Source: JAAXHH01 sp965248395
GTDB taxonomy: Bacteria; JAAXHH01
Assembly (NCBI GenBank): GCA_965248395.1
Contig: OZ252103.1
Coordinates: forward strand, 2,728,001-2,792,000
DNA length: 64,000 nucleotides
Direction: 5' to 3'
The notes under the pieces were generated by a model. The model made no database searches, was not told where the DNA came from, and was given only the letters and a program-made list of their open reading frames with translations. Position 1 is the first letter of the stretch; each line of letters starts with the position of its first letter. Made by a program: the position numbers and the translations under genes. This document shows positions 18,223-26,622 of this stretch, piece by piece.

Positions 18223-20463
18223 ATGCCTAGTACATGGAGCCGGGATTTTCAGCCTGGTCTACTCTTGAAAGACACCAACCATTCCATGAAAACGATTAAG
18301 ACGACCTTCCTTACGCTTGTAACGCTGTGCGCCTTCGGCCTCTCCGCATGGTCCGCCCACGGGCAGTCGGTACGCACCGACTATATGGAGACCGAGCTGG
18401 TTGTGGAGACGACGTCCATCAGGCCGGGCCAGCCCTTCTGGGTCGGCCTGCGTATGAAGATGGACGAGCACTGGCACACCTACTGGCGGAATCCCGGTGA
18501 TTCGGGTCTCCCCACGGAAATACACTGGACCCTTCCCGCGGGATTTCAGGCCGGAGAGATTCACTGGCCCTATCCCCAGAAAATCGTGCTGGACATACTG
18601 GCCAGCTACGCCTACGAGGGAGAGACGCTCCTTCTCGTCGAAATCACGCCCCCGGCCGATCTGGAGACCGGTAGCTCGGTCGATATCGGGGCCTTCGCGT
18701 CCTGGCTGGTCTGCGCGGACATCTGCCTGCCGGGGGAGGCGGGTTACCAGGTCACGCTTCCCGTCTCAGGCGGTACGCCCGAAGCTGCTGAAAAGTGGAC
18801 CGATCTCTTTACCGAAGCCCGGGAGAACCTCGCGGTCTCGGTACCGGAATGGATGGTCGAGGCGGTCATTTCCGATTCCACGGTTGTGCTCCACGCCACG
18901 CCCCCCGAGTGGTTCCGCGGCGATCTGGCTAACGTTGAGTTTTTCCCTTACAGTGAAGACCTGATCGACTATGTCTCGCCCCAGAACCTGGAAAGAACGG
19001 GGACCGGCTACCTGTTGACCATGAGGCGGTCGGGTTTCTTTACAGGCAAACCGGAACAGGTCACGGGCGTGCTGGTGACCGAGGAAGGATGGCGCGGCGC
19101 CGGATCGGAACGGGCCCTCGCCGTCTCAGCCGTCTACGCGGACAACCTGCCCGCGGCGGTCGCCGCCGCAGTTTCGACAGGTTCCGGCGACCTGGTGTCG
19201 GGCCTGTGGCAGGCCCTCCTCTTCGCCCTCATCGGCGGGCTGATCCTCAACCTGATGCCCTGCGTACTCCCCGTGCTGTCCATCAAGGTGCTCGGTTTCA
19301 TACACCAGGCCGGCGAAGACACGCGGAAGGTTCGTCAGCACGGGCTGGTTTTTACCGCGGGTGTCCTCCTGTCCTTTCTCGCGCTGGCATCGGTTCTGAT
19401 CACCCTGCGCGCCGGGGGAGAACAACTGGGCTGGGGATTCCAGCTCCAGTCACCGGCCTTTCTCGTAATTCTGTCGGTCATCATCTTCATGTTCGGCCTG
19501 AGCCTTTTCGGCGTCTTCGAAATCGGCACTTCCCTCGTTGGTCTCGGTGGCAGTATGGATTCGGGAAGCGGGCTCGGCGGTTCCTTCCTGAGCGGTGTCC
19601 TGGCCACGGTCGTAGCCACGCCATGCACCGCGCCCTTCATGGGCGTGGCCCTGGGCTACGCCCTTACGCAGTCGGCGGTCCAGTCCCTGGCAATCTTCGG
19701 GTTCCTGGGCCTGGGCATGGCCCTGCCCTACCTGACCCTGTCGTCCGTACCCTCCCTGCTCAGGTATGTTCCGCGACCCGGCGCTTGGATGGAGTCTTTC
19801 AAACAGTTCATGGGATTTCTCATGATGGCGACCGTCGTATGGCTGGTATGGGTGCTTAACCTTCAGACGGATCCCAACCTGGTCGCGCTCGTCATGGTCC
19901 TGCTGGTGATGGTCGGCCTGGGAAGCTGGATACTCGGCCGTTGGGGTGGGATTGCCGGGAGCATCCGTTCCAGGTTGACGGCCCGGGCAGCTGCCGCGGT
20001 CATCATCATCGCGAGCATGGCGGCCGTAATGAGCCAGGTGCCCGGCCCGGCCAAGGCCGAGCGGACCGCGATGTCGCCGGCAAACAGCGCCGGGCTGGAA
20101 TGGCAACCCTTCTCGCGGCAGCTCGTTCAAGACCTGCGCATGTCGGGAAAAACGGTGTTCGTAGACTTTACAGCCGCCTGGTGCCTGAGCTGCCAGGTAA
20201 ACAAGCGTATAGCGCTGAACGACAGCCGCGTAGTGGAACAGTTCGAGACCCTGGGCGTGGTCCCGGTACAGGCCGACTGGACCTCAAGAGATCCCGAGAT
20301 CACCCGGGCCCTCGCCGATTTCGGCCGAAACAGCGTCCCGCTGTACGTGCTGTACGCGGGTGGACCGGACGCCGAACCGGAAATACTGCCGGAACTGCTC
20401 ACGCCCGGCCTGGTGCTGGACGCCCTGAAAAAAGTCGAAAGCGGAAGCTCGGCCAGCAGGTGA
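18223..20463 (+). CDS. dsbD: Thiol:disulfide interchange protein DsbD (protein-disulfide reductase)
   Basis: A 746-residue protein if started at 18223; an internal ATG at 18286 begins a normal signal peptide (MKTIKTTFLTLVTLCAFGLS) and is probably the real start. Order: N-terminal DsbD-alpha-like domain with the Cys pair in WLVCADICLPGEA, then eight or so membrane helices including LMPCVLPVLSIKVLG and VVATPCTAPFMGVALGY (the buried Cys pair), then a C-terminal thioredoxin-like domain with FVDFTAAWCLSCQVNKR. DsbD passes electrons from cytoplasmic thioredoxin across the membrane to periplasmic thiol proteins. All six cysteines are present. The exported thioredoxin-fold protein encoded 108 bases downstream is a likely partner. 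Confidence 0.92.
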   Translation: MPSTWSRDFQPGLLLKDTNHSMKTIKTTFLTLVTLCAFGLSAWSAHGQSVRTDYMETELVVETTSIRPGQPFWVGLRMKMDEHWHTYWRNPGDSGLPTEIHWTLPAGFQAGEIHWPYPQKIVLDILASYAYEGETLLLVEITPPADLETGSSVDIGAFASWLVCADICLPGEAGYQVTLPVSGGTPEAAEKWTDLFTEARENLAVSVPEWMVEAVISDSTVVLHATPPEWFRGDLANVEFFPYSEDLIDYVSPQNLERTGTGYLLTMRRSGFFTGKPEQVTGVLVTEEGWRGAGSERALAVSAVYADNLPAAVAAAVSTGSGDLVSGLWQALLFALIGGLILNLMPCVLPVLSIKVLGFIHQAGEDTRKVRQHGLVFTAGVLLSFLALASVLITLRAGGEQLGWGFQLQSPAFLVILSVIIFMFGLSLFGVFEIGTSLVGLGGSMDSGSGLGGSFLSGVLATVVATPCTAPFMGVALGYALTQSAVQSLAIFGFLGLGMALPYLTLSSVPSLLRYVPRPGAWMESFKQFMGFLMMATVVWLVWVLNLQTDPNLVALVMVLLVMVGLGSWILGRWGGIAGSIRSRLTARAAAAVIIIASMAAVMSQVPGPAKAERTAMSPANSAGLEWQPFSRQLVQDLRMSGKTVFVDFTAAWCLSCQVNKRIALNDSRVVEQFETLGVVPVQADWTSRDPEITRALADFGRNSVPLYVLYAGGPDAEPEILPELLTPGLVLDALKKVESGSSASR

Positions 20464-20513
20464 CTGCATTCCAAAGCCGAGCAGTAAATGCAACTTTGAT
20501 GAATTAACTCGTA

Positions 20514-20559
20514 TTTGTTTCAGTCCTTGTAACCTGTTTGTTTCAATCCTTGTAACCTA
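20514..20559 (+). repeat. Tandem 23-base direct repeat, two copies
   Basis: Two adjacent 23-base copies (20514-20536 and 20537-20559) differ at two positions. Each contains TTTGTTTCA and CCTTGTAACCT. They end immediately before the AAGGAGG ribosome-binding site of the next gene. They may be a regulatory site or a simple slippage duplication. Confidence 0.8.
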
Positions 20560-20571
20560 AGGAGGACTTTC

Positions 20572-21198
20572 ATGAAAAAGATCCTGATCCCGGCAGCCGT
20601 GATGGCCGTTGCCGCCGCGTTCCTGCTCGGAAACTATTCGTCGCCGATGGCCGCAGGAGACGCCCAGGTGGGCAGCCCGGCCCCGGATTTCACGTTGACG
20701 GATACCAATGGCAACAGCGTGACGCTATCGGACTACAGTGGGAAGTACGTGATCCTGGAATGGATCAATTACGACTGCCCCTTCGTGGCCAAGCACTACA
20801 ACAGCAAGAACATGCAGAGCCTGCAGGACAAGTACCGCGAACAGGGCGTCGTCTGGCTTGGCGTTAATTCCTCGACCAAGGGCAAACAGGGGCAGTTCTC
20901 GAACGATGAAATCCACTCGCGCCTGAAGAAGCACGGGTCGACCGTGGACGCCTACCTGCTTGATGGAAGCGGCGATGTAGGCCGGATGTACGGCGCTACC
21001 CACACGCCCCACATGTATATCATCAACCCGGAAGGTACGCTGCTCTACATGGGCGCCATAGACAGCATCCGTTCGGCTAACGTCGCCGATATCCCAAAGG
21101 CCGACAATTACGTTACTATGGCCATGGACTCGGCCTTTGAAGGCAAGGAAGTGCCGGTCAAGATGACCCGGGCGTACGGCTGCACGGTGAAATATTAG
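20572..21198 (+). CDS. Exported redoxin/thioredoxin-fold protein
   Basis: A 208-residue protein with an N-terminal signal sequence (KKILIPAAVMAVAAAFLLG) and an AhpC/TSA-redoxin domain: VGSPAPDFTLTDTNGNSVTL, then the active-site loop WINYDCPFVAKHYN with a single Cys (C69), VVWLGVNSSTKGKQGQ and GATHTPHMYIINPEG with the cis-Pro. The second position of the usual CxxC is Val. Another Cys (C204) lies five residues from the end. Similar proteins are annotated as thioredoxin-family or peroxiredoxin-like, so the activity is uncertain. A strong AAGGAGG precedes the ATG. Being next to dsbD suggests reduction by DsbD in the periplasm (inference). Confidence 0.85.
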   Translation: MKKILIPAAVMAVAAAFLLGNYSSPMAAGDAQVGSPAPDFTLTDTNGNSVTLSDYSGKYVILEWINYDCPFVAKHYNSKNMQSLQDKYREQGVVWLGVNSSTKGKQGQFSNDEIHSRLKKHGSTVDAYLLDGSGDVGRMYGATHTPHMYIINPEGTLLYMGAIDSIRSANVADIPKADNYVTMAMDSAFEGKEVPVKMTRAYGCTVKY

Positions 21199-21219
21199 AA
21201 GGATATGGTACGGGGGAGG

Positions 21220-21324
21220 TCACTTCATCGCCGATTGGCGGGAGGTACTCCCCCGCAGCGACCGCAGTATCAGGCCCAGGTAAAAAGTACCGCCGCCCCC
21301 GTCGGTACCACCGGCGCCGCGCAT
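21220..21324 (-). CDS. Small 34-residue Gly-rich ORF with strong ribosome-binding site
   Basis: The ATG at 21324 is preceded by AAAAAGGAGTG at ideal spacing. The product is MRGAGGTDGGGGTFYLGLIL followed by RSLRGS and a short tail. The Gly-rich start and FYLGLIL resemble the beginning of a small membrane protein that then ends early, so it may be a truncated gene or a true micro-protein. The stretch 21199-21619 otherwise holds only the promoter for the next operon. A hairpin overlapping its 3' end (GGGAG, GTA, CTCCC) could instead be the transcription end of the plus-strand thioredoxin gene. Confidence 0.35.
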   Translation of the reverse strand: MRGAGGTDGGGGTFYLGLILRSLRGSTSRQSAMK

Positions 21325-21491
21325 GATTCACTCCTTTTTATGCCGTGACCCGACTTTCTCCGGGCCACTCCGGTTCGTAGTTTACACCCTCATAAATTCC
21401 ATTCAAAGCGGATACAAAAACGCTATGTCGAGACGATCGCCGACATGGATTATCTCCCTTCGGAAACCGCCGCTGTCAAGACAGTAAACAA

Positions 21492-21519
21492 TTGACTTCC
21501 CAACCCCGGTTTCTATATT
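21492..21519 (+). promoter_or_regulatory. Promoter of the PhyH/ThDP/M81 operon
   Basis: TTGACT (21492-21497), a 16-base spacer and TATATT (21514-21519) lie about 100 bases ahead of the first PhyH gene. Confidence 0.5.
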
Positions 21520-21619
21520 TGCTTACAATCGACACGACCGGCTGCTGTGGCGCTGAATACTCTCCCGAGTCGCCGCAGCCGGATCCCAGGCATTCCATAC
21601 GATCTGCCAGGAGACCGCC

Positions 21620-22504
21620 ATGGCCATGTTTGGCGACCCGGAAGACTTCGCCATGATGAGCGACCGAGAGAAGTACCTCTACGACCTGCAGGGGTTTCTC
21701 GTGGTGCGGAACCTGCTTTCCGCCGAAGAATTGAAGGCATTGAACGGCGCCCTCGACGCCAATCCCGACAGGACCAGCGAACACGGGACTGGAGGTGCCC
21801 TGGACGGCACCCCGCTGGCGGGACCGAAAACGCAGTACGTCCATTATGAAGGGATGCTGACCTGGGATCAGCCCTGGTGCCAGCCATTCCGCGACCTGCT
21901 CGCCCACCAGAAACTTATCCCCTATCTCAATACCATGATGGGCCGGGGCTGGAAGCTGGACCACAACATCGACGTGCTCACCTCGAAACCGGGCGCCCAG
22001 GGCACGCCCTTTCACGGAAACAGTACCGGCATGTTCGCCGGATCCACCTACTACATGTACGACGACGGCCGGATGCGGAGCGGACTGATCGTCTGCCAGT
22101 TCTACCTGACCGACGTGAATCCGGGCGATGGTGGACTGACCGTGATCCCGGGCAGCCACAAGGCTAATTGCCCCATGCCCGGCTACATCCGTAACTACGA
22201 AGACCACCAGGAGATCTTCCACCACGTGACGGTCAAGGCGGGCGACCTGGTGATCTTCAACGAGGCGACGACCCACGGTGCGCTGCCCTGGAGGGGAAAA
22301 GGCGACCGCCGCTGCGTCCTGCACCGGTACATCCCGAAATACATGCACTACGACGGCGGCGTCTACGAAACGCACATGCCCGAATGGACGAACGAACTCA
22401 CCGAAGCCCAGCGCGCGGTGCTGGAGCCGCCCTATATCTACAACCGCCCCCTGATCGAGGACGACGGCGAATCAATCGTACGTCCCCGAAGGGAAGGAAT
22501 CTGA
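21620..22504 (+). CDS. PhyH-family protein with HGN in place of HxD (paralogue 1)
   Basis: A 294-residue PhyH-like protein starting after CAGGAGA. Conserved parts are EKYLYDLQGFLVVRNLLS, LTDVNPGDGGLTVIPGSHKA and the distal-His region VIFNEATTHGALPW (H219). The first iron-ligand motif reads FHGNST (H132-G133-N134), so the Asp of the classical HxD is Asn. The next gene encodes a close paralogue with HGY. This type of PhyH protein with HGx is therefore consistent in the window and not an isolated error. It is the first gene of a probable six-gene operon. Substrate unknown. Confidence 0.85.
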   Translation: MAMFGDPEDFAMMSDREKYLYDLQGFLVVRNLLSAEELKALNGALDANPDRTSEHGTGGALDGTPLAGPKTQYVHYEGMLTWDQPWCQPFRDLLAHQKLIPYLNTMMGRGWKLDHNIDVLTSKPGAQGTPFHGNSTGMFAGSTYYMYDDGRMRSGLIVCQFYLTDVNPGDGGLTVIPGSHKANCPMPGYIRNYEDHQEIFHHVTVKAGDLVIFNEATTHGALPWRGKGDRRCVLHRYIPKYMHYDGGVYETHMPEWTNELTEAQRAVLEPPYIYNRPLIEDDGESIVRPRREGI

Positions 22505-22600
22505 CCGGCGTTCGAATCGAGACTGCGTGGGTTTAAGACCCGGCCCTTTGCGCGACCGTAGCAGGTTTCGAAGCCGTAAAAGGTTGGAAAGGGAAATCGC

Positions 22601-23470
22601 TTGAACCGGGAACCTACCTCCTTTACCGCCATGGAGCCCCACGAGAAGTACCTCTTCGACCTGCAGGGGTTCATCGTAGTCCGAAACTCCCTTACCCCCG
22701 ATCAGATCAGTGCACTGAACGAGGCGCTGAACGCCAATCACGATAAGCGGCGGGAAGACGTGGTCACCGAAACGAGCGATGCGCTGAAAGGCACGCAGTT
22801 CCGCGGTCTTTATGAGGGCATGTTGACGTGGGATCAGCCCTGGTGCCGGCCTTTCCGTGAAGTGCTGGCAAATCCGAGGATCATCCCGTACCTGAATACC
22901 CTGCTGGGCCGGGGATGGAAACTGGACCACGATCCGTTCATCTACACTTCAAGCGTTGGAACCGAGGGACTGCGCCTCCACGGATATGGGCAGGCCGAGT
23001 TCGCTGGATCGCGTTTCTACATCTACCAGAACGGCACGATGCGTTGCGGGTTGATCAACTGCCAGTACCAGTTGAACGACGTCAATCCGGGCGACGGCGG
23101 ACTGTGCGTCATCCCGGGCAGCCACAAGGCGAACTTCACCCTTCCCGGCGACATTTCCCGCTACGAGGCCCACCAGGATATCGTCCACCACGTACCCATG
23201 AAGGCCGGCGACCTGGTGATCTTCAACGAGGCGACGACCCACGGCACGCTGCCCTGGAAGGGCGAGGGCGAACGGCGCTCCCTTTTCTACCGGTACACCC
23301 CCAAGTACATGCATTACACCGGCGGCATGTACGAAACCGGCCTGCCCGAGTGGACGAAAGAGCTCACGGACGCCCAGCGGGCTGTCCTGGAACCCCCCTA
23401 TGTCTACCATCGACCGATGATCGACGACGACGGACGAACGCTGTCGACCCCGCGGCGCGAAGGCGAATGA
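22601..23470 (+). CDS. PhyH-family protein with HGY in place of HxD (paralogue 2)
   Basis: A 289-residue paralogue of the preceding protein, starting at TTG 22601 (AAAGGG upstream) or ATG 22631. Shared blocks include WDQPWC, GRGWKLDH, NPGDGG, IPGSHKAN, KAGDLVIFNEATTHG and a C-terminal AQRAVLEPPY. The iron-ligand motif is LHGYGQ (H127-G128-Y129), again lacking Asp; the distal His is H214. A 38-base block (23207-23244) is identical to 22241-22278 in paralogue 1, which points to a tandem duplication. The two may form a heteromeric oxygenase or act on related substrates (inference). Confidence 0.85.
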   Translation: MNREPTSFTAMEPHEKYLFDLQGFIVVRNSLTPDQISALNEALNANHDKRREDVVTETSDALKGTQFRGLYEGMLTWDQPWCRPFREVLANPRIIPYLNTLLGRGWKLDHDPFIYTSSVGTEGLRLHGYGQAEFAGSRFYIYQNGTMRCGLINCQYQLNDVNPGDGGLCVIPGSHKANFTLPGDISRYEAHQDIVHHVPMKAGDLVIFNEATTHGTLPWKGEGERRSLFYRYTPKYMHYTGGMYETGLPEWTKELTDAQRAVLEPPYVYHRPMIDDDGRTLSTPRREGE

Positions 23471-23480
23471 AGGAACCTCT

Positions 23481-25115
23481 ATGACCGGAAATGAAGCCAT
23501 TGCGAAGATCCTGTCCGCGGAGGGGCTGGACTGGTTCAGCTGCTTTCCCCACCATCCCCTCATCGACGCCTGTGCGATCGAAGGCATGCGTCCCATTCTC
23601 TGCCGGCAGGAACGGGCCGGCGTCAACATCGCGGATGGATTCAGCAGGATCAGGAACGGCAACACCATCGGGGTGTTTATGATGCAGTCCGGCCCGGGGG
23701 CGGAAAACGCTTTCGGTGGCGTGGCGCAGGCCTACGCGGATTCCGTGCCCATCCTCCTGCTGCCCGGCGGACCGCCGCGTTCCCGCGCCGGCGCCGATCT
23801 CACTTTCGAATCGGTCGAACATTACAGGGGCATCACGAAATGGGTGTCGAACATCAACTCGGCGGACCGGATACCCGAAATGATGGGACGGGCGTACAGC
23901 CTGCTGAAGCAGGGCAAGCCCGGTCCGGTCATGCTGGAAATCCCCCAGGACGTCGGTGAGGAGGAGATCCCGGACGACGCCTTCGACTACACCCCCGTGA
24001 AGCCCTTCAAAAGCGGCGCCTCGCCGGAGGACGTCCGTGATCTCGTATCGGCCCTGCTCCGGGCGGAATGCCCGGTGATCAGCGCGGGCCAGGGCGTGCT
24101 ATACGCCGAAGCCACCGAAGCGCTGATCGAGTTCGCCGAATGGACGAATATCCCGGTCATGACCACGCTCGCCGGAAAGAGCGCCTTTCCGGAAACCCAT
24201 GCCCTGTCCCTGGGAACGGGAGCGGCCTCGCACTCCCTGATGGTAGCGGAATTCCTGAAGAAAACCGATTTCTTCTTCGGCATCGGAACGAGCATGACCT
24301 CCGGGTTCAAGGCCAGTGTACCGGATGGCGTGATCCTCGCCCAGTCCGTGGTCAGCCACGGGGACGTGAACAAGGAACACCGCATCGACTACGGCGCGGT
24401 GGGGGACGCCGGCGTGGTGCTGCGGCAGATGGTCGAAGAAGCCAGGCGACAGCTCGGCGGGAGGCCCCGGGACGATGAGCGGGGCGTCGTGGAAGAAATA
24501 GCCCGGCTGAAGCAAGCCTGGCTGGCGGAGTGGGAACCGAGTTTCCGTTCGGACGAGGTGCCCTTGAGTCCGTACCGCGTGTTCCGGGAGATCGCCGGGG
24601 TGGTGGATAGCCCGCGCACGATCATCACCCACGATTCGGGCTATCCGCGGGAGCAGCTCGCACCCTTCTGGGAGACGGTCACGCCAAGAGGATACATCGG
24701 CTGGGGAGCCTCCACGCAACTGGGCTACGGCCTGGGACTGGCGATCGGCGCCAAGATCGCCGACCCGGAGAAACAGGTCATCAACATCATGGGCGACGCC
24801 GCCTTCGGCATGGCGGGCCTGGACGTGGAGACCGCCGTCCGGTCGGAAATCCCGATCATCACGGTGGTATTGAACAACGGCGTCATGACACATTACGATC
24901 ACCACATGGCCTATGCGTCGGAACGCTGGGGCAGCAACCGGCTGGGCGGGGACTACGCCGTCATCGGCGCGGGCATGGGCGCTTACGCCGAAAAGGTGAC
25001 CACGCCCGACCAGATCGGCCCGGCGATCCAGAGGGCCGTCCAGGCCAACCGCGAGGGCAGGCCGGCGGTGATCGAGACGATCACCAAGGTGGAAGAACGT
25101 ACTTCCCGGTATTAA
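23481..25115 (+). CDS. Thiamine-diphosphate-dependent enzyme (acetolactate synthase-like)
   Basis: A 544-residue protein of the acetohydroxyacid synthase/benzoylformate decarboxylase superfamily. The PYR domain begins GNEAIAKILSAEGLDWFSCF, with the activating Glu in LCRQERAGVNIADGF near residue 50. The central domain follows near 190-330. The PP domain has the ThDP-binding motif GDAAFGMAGLDVETAV near 435 followed by VVLNNGVMTHYD. It has its own AGGAAC site 10 bases after the PhyH stop. The reaction could be decarboxylation or carboligation of a 2-oxo acid produced by the neighbouring oxygenases; the exact substrate is not readable from sequence. Confidence 0.88.
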   Translation: MTGNEAIAKILSAEGLDWFSCFPHHPLIDACAIEGMRPILCRQERAGVNIADGFSRIRNGNTIGVFMMQSGPGAENAFGGVAQAYADSVPILLLPGGPPRSRAGADLTFESVEHYRGITKWVSNINSADRIPEMMGRAYSLLKQGKPGPVMLEIPQDVGEEEIPDDAFDYTPVKPFKSGASPEDVRDLVSALLRAECPVISAGQGVLYAEATEALIEFAEWTNIPVMTTLAGKSAFPETHALSLGTGAASHSLMVAEFLKKTDFFFGIGTSMTSGFKASVPDGVILAQSVVSHGDVNKEHRIDYGAVGDAGVVLRQMVEEARRQLGGRPRDDERGVVEEIARLKQAWLAEWEPSFRSDEVPLSPYRVFREIAGVVDSPRTIITHDSGYPREQLAPFWETVTPRGYIGWGASTQLGYGLGLAIGAKIADPEKQVINIMGDAAFGMAGLDVETAVRSEIPIITVVLNNGVMTHYDHHMAYASERWGSNRLGGDYAVIGAGMGAYAEKVTTPDQIGPAIQRAVQANREGRPAVIETITKVEERTSRY

Positions 25116-25136
25116 ACGCGAAAGCGTAGGAACAAC

Positions 25137-26576
25137 ATGCCCAGGATACTGATCGGCACCTTTTTCCAGGAAACCAACGATTTCCATCCCAACGATACGG
25201 TATACGAAGACTTCGGTGTCTTACCCGGCAACGAGATGCTTGAACACCTGGGAGGTGTGGTCGGTGGAGCCGTCGATACCCTGTCTCGTCGTGGAGGCGT
25301 GGAAATCGTACCCACCTACGGCGCCGGCATGGGGGGGGGAGGCACGATTACGCAGGACTGTTTCGAACGGATCTCCTCGGAATTGCTCGACGCCATCGAC
25401 CAGCACAGAGCCGGGGCCGACGGCGTATACCTGAACCTCCACGGCGCCATGGCCGCGGAAACCGAAAAGGACCCGGAAGGATATGTCCTACAGGAAGTGC
25501 GGCGGATCGTCGGACCCGAGATACCCGTGGTGGCCTCCTTCGACATGCACGGCACGATCACCCGGCGCATGCTGTCCCACATGGACGGATGCAGCATACT
25601 GCACACCTATCCCCATATCGACTGGTACGAAACCGGAGCGCGTGCCGCCATGGTGCTGTTGCGCATACTCGACGGCGCCCGGCCCGTGATCGCCACCGTG
25701 TACACCCCCACCATGGTCCGGGGAGACGAACTCAAGACCGCGACCGGCGTGCACGGCACGTTCATCCGCTACGTCGAACGCCTTGAAGAGCGGGATGACG
25801 TGCTCGCCGGTGGCATCATGCTGGGTCATCCGCCGACCGACTGTCCGGAGCAGGGCTCCCGGGTCATCGTGATCACGGACGGCAACCGGGCCCTGGCGGA
25901 GCGGGAAGCCCTGCACGTGGGACAGAGTTTCTGGAATATGCGGTCTCATATGCAGTGCGTACTCTACACCGTGGAAGAGGGTATTCAAATAGCCGTGAAA
26001 GCGAAAGGCACGGTCGTTTTCGCCGACGCCGCCGACGCCACCAGTTCCGGCGCTCCCGGCACCAGCAACACCATCCTTAAGGGGTTTCTGGAAAGCGATT
26101 ACAGCGGGAGCGTGCTGTTCCCCATCCGCGACGATCCCGCCGTCGAACGGGCCATGAAGGCGAGCGTTGGACAGACCATCACCGTCCCCCTGGGCGGTAC
26201 GCGCGACCCGCGCTTCACCCCGGTGGAGGTCACCGCGACGGTCGAGGTGCTTGGCCGGCGGGACGATATCCCCATCGCGGTACTTAGATGCCGCAACATC
26301 ACCCTCTTCGTCGCGGCCTCCGGCCCCCTGCTGTGCGACCGGTGGATGTATCCCGCCTTTGGACAGGACCCGAAGCGCTTCAGCGTAGTCGTAAAGAAGC
26401 TGCCCCACACCCCCGACGAGTGGTACGACGACTGGGCGGAACGGACCCTCACCATCGACGTTCCCGGGGCCGCGAGTCCGAACATCCCCACGCTCGGCCA
26501 CCGGTTCGTCACCCGTCCCATTTATCCGCTCGACCCCGACATGACCTTCACCCCCGAAGTGGAGGTATACGAATAA
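25137..26576 (+). CDS. M81-family metallopeptidase (MlrC-like)
   Basis: A 479-residue protein beginning RILIGTFFQETNDFHPNDTV, the usual M81 start, with VYLNLHGAMAAETEKDPEGY (metal-site HGAM), VVASFDMHGTITRRML and SILHTYPHIDWYETGARAA. The C-terminal MlrC domain has the usual VRCRNI-like strand (AVLRCRNITLFVA). M81 includes the microcystinase MlrC, which cleaves linear microcystin peptides, but most members are of unknown substrate. A paralogue is encoded at 52948. The position between a ThDP enzyme and a DMT permease suggests uptake and hydrolysis of an amide or peptide-like compound (inference). Confidence 0.88.
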   Translation: MPRILIGTFFQETNDFHPNDTVYEDFGVLPGNEMLEHLGGVVGGAVDTLSRRGGVEIVPTYGAGMGGGGTITQDCFERISSELLDAIDQHRAGADGVYLNLHGAMAAETEKDPEGYVLQEVRRIVGPEIPVVASFDMHGTITRRMLSHMDGCSILHTYPHIDWYETGARAAMVLLRILDGARPVIATVYTPTMVRGDELKTATGVHGTFIRYVERLEERDDVLAGGIMLGHPPTDCPEQGSRVIVITDGNRALAEREALHVGQSFWNMRSHMQCVLYTVEEGIQIAVKAKGTVVFADAADATSSGAPGTSNTILKGFLESDYSGSVLFPIRDDPAVERAMKASVGQTITVPLGGTRDPRFTPVEVTATVEVLGRRDDIPIAVLRCRNITLFVAASGPLLCDRWMYPAFGQDPKRFSVVVKKLPHTPDEWYDDWAERTLTIDVPGAASPNIPTLGHRFVTRPIYPLDPDMTFTPEVEVYE

Positions 26577-26622
26577 CGCCGCGCGACTGTACTCCTGTAC
26601 CGGTCCCTCCCGCGGGGCAGGC

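Noticed and set aside
21211..21255. Terminator-like G/C stem after the redoxin gene
   Set aside because: Long loop or bulged stem and no T-run; too weak to call.
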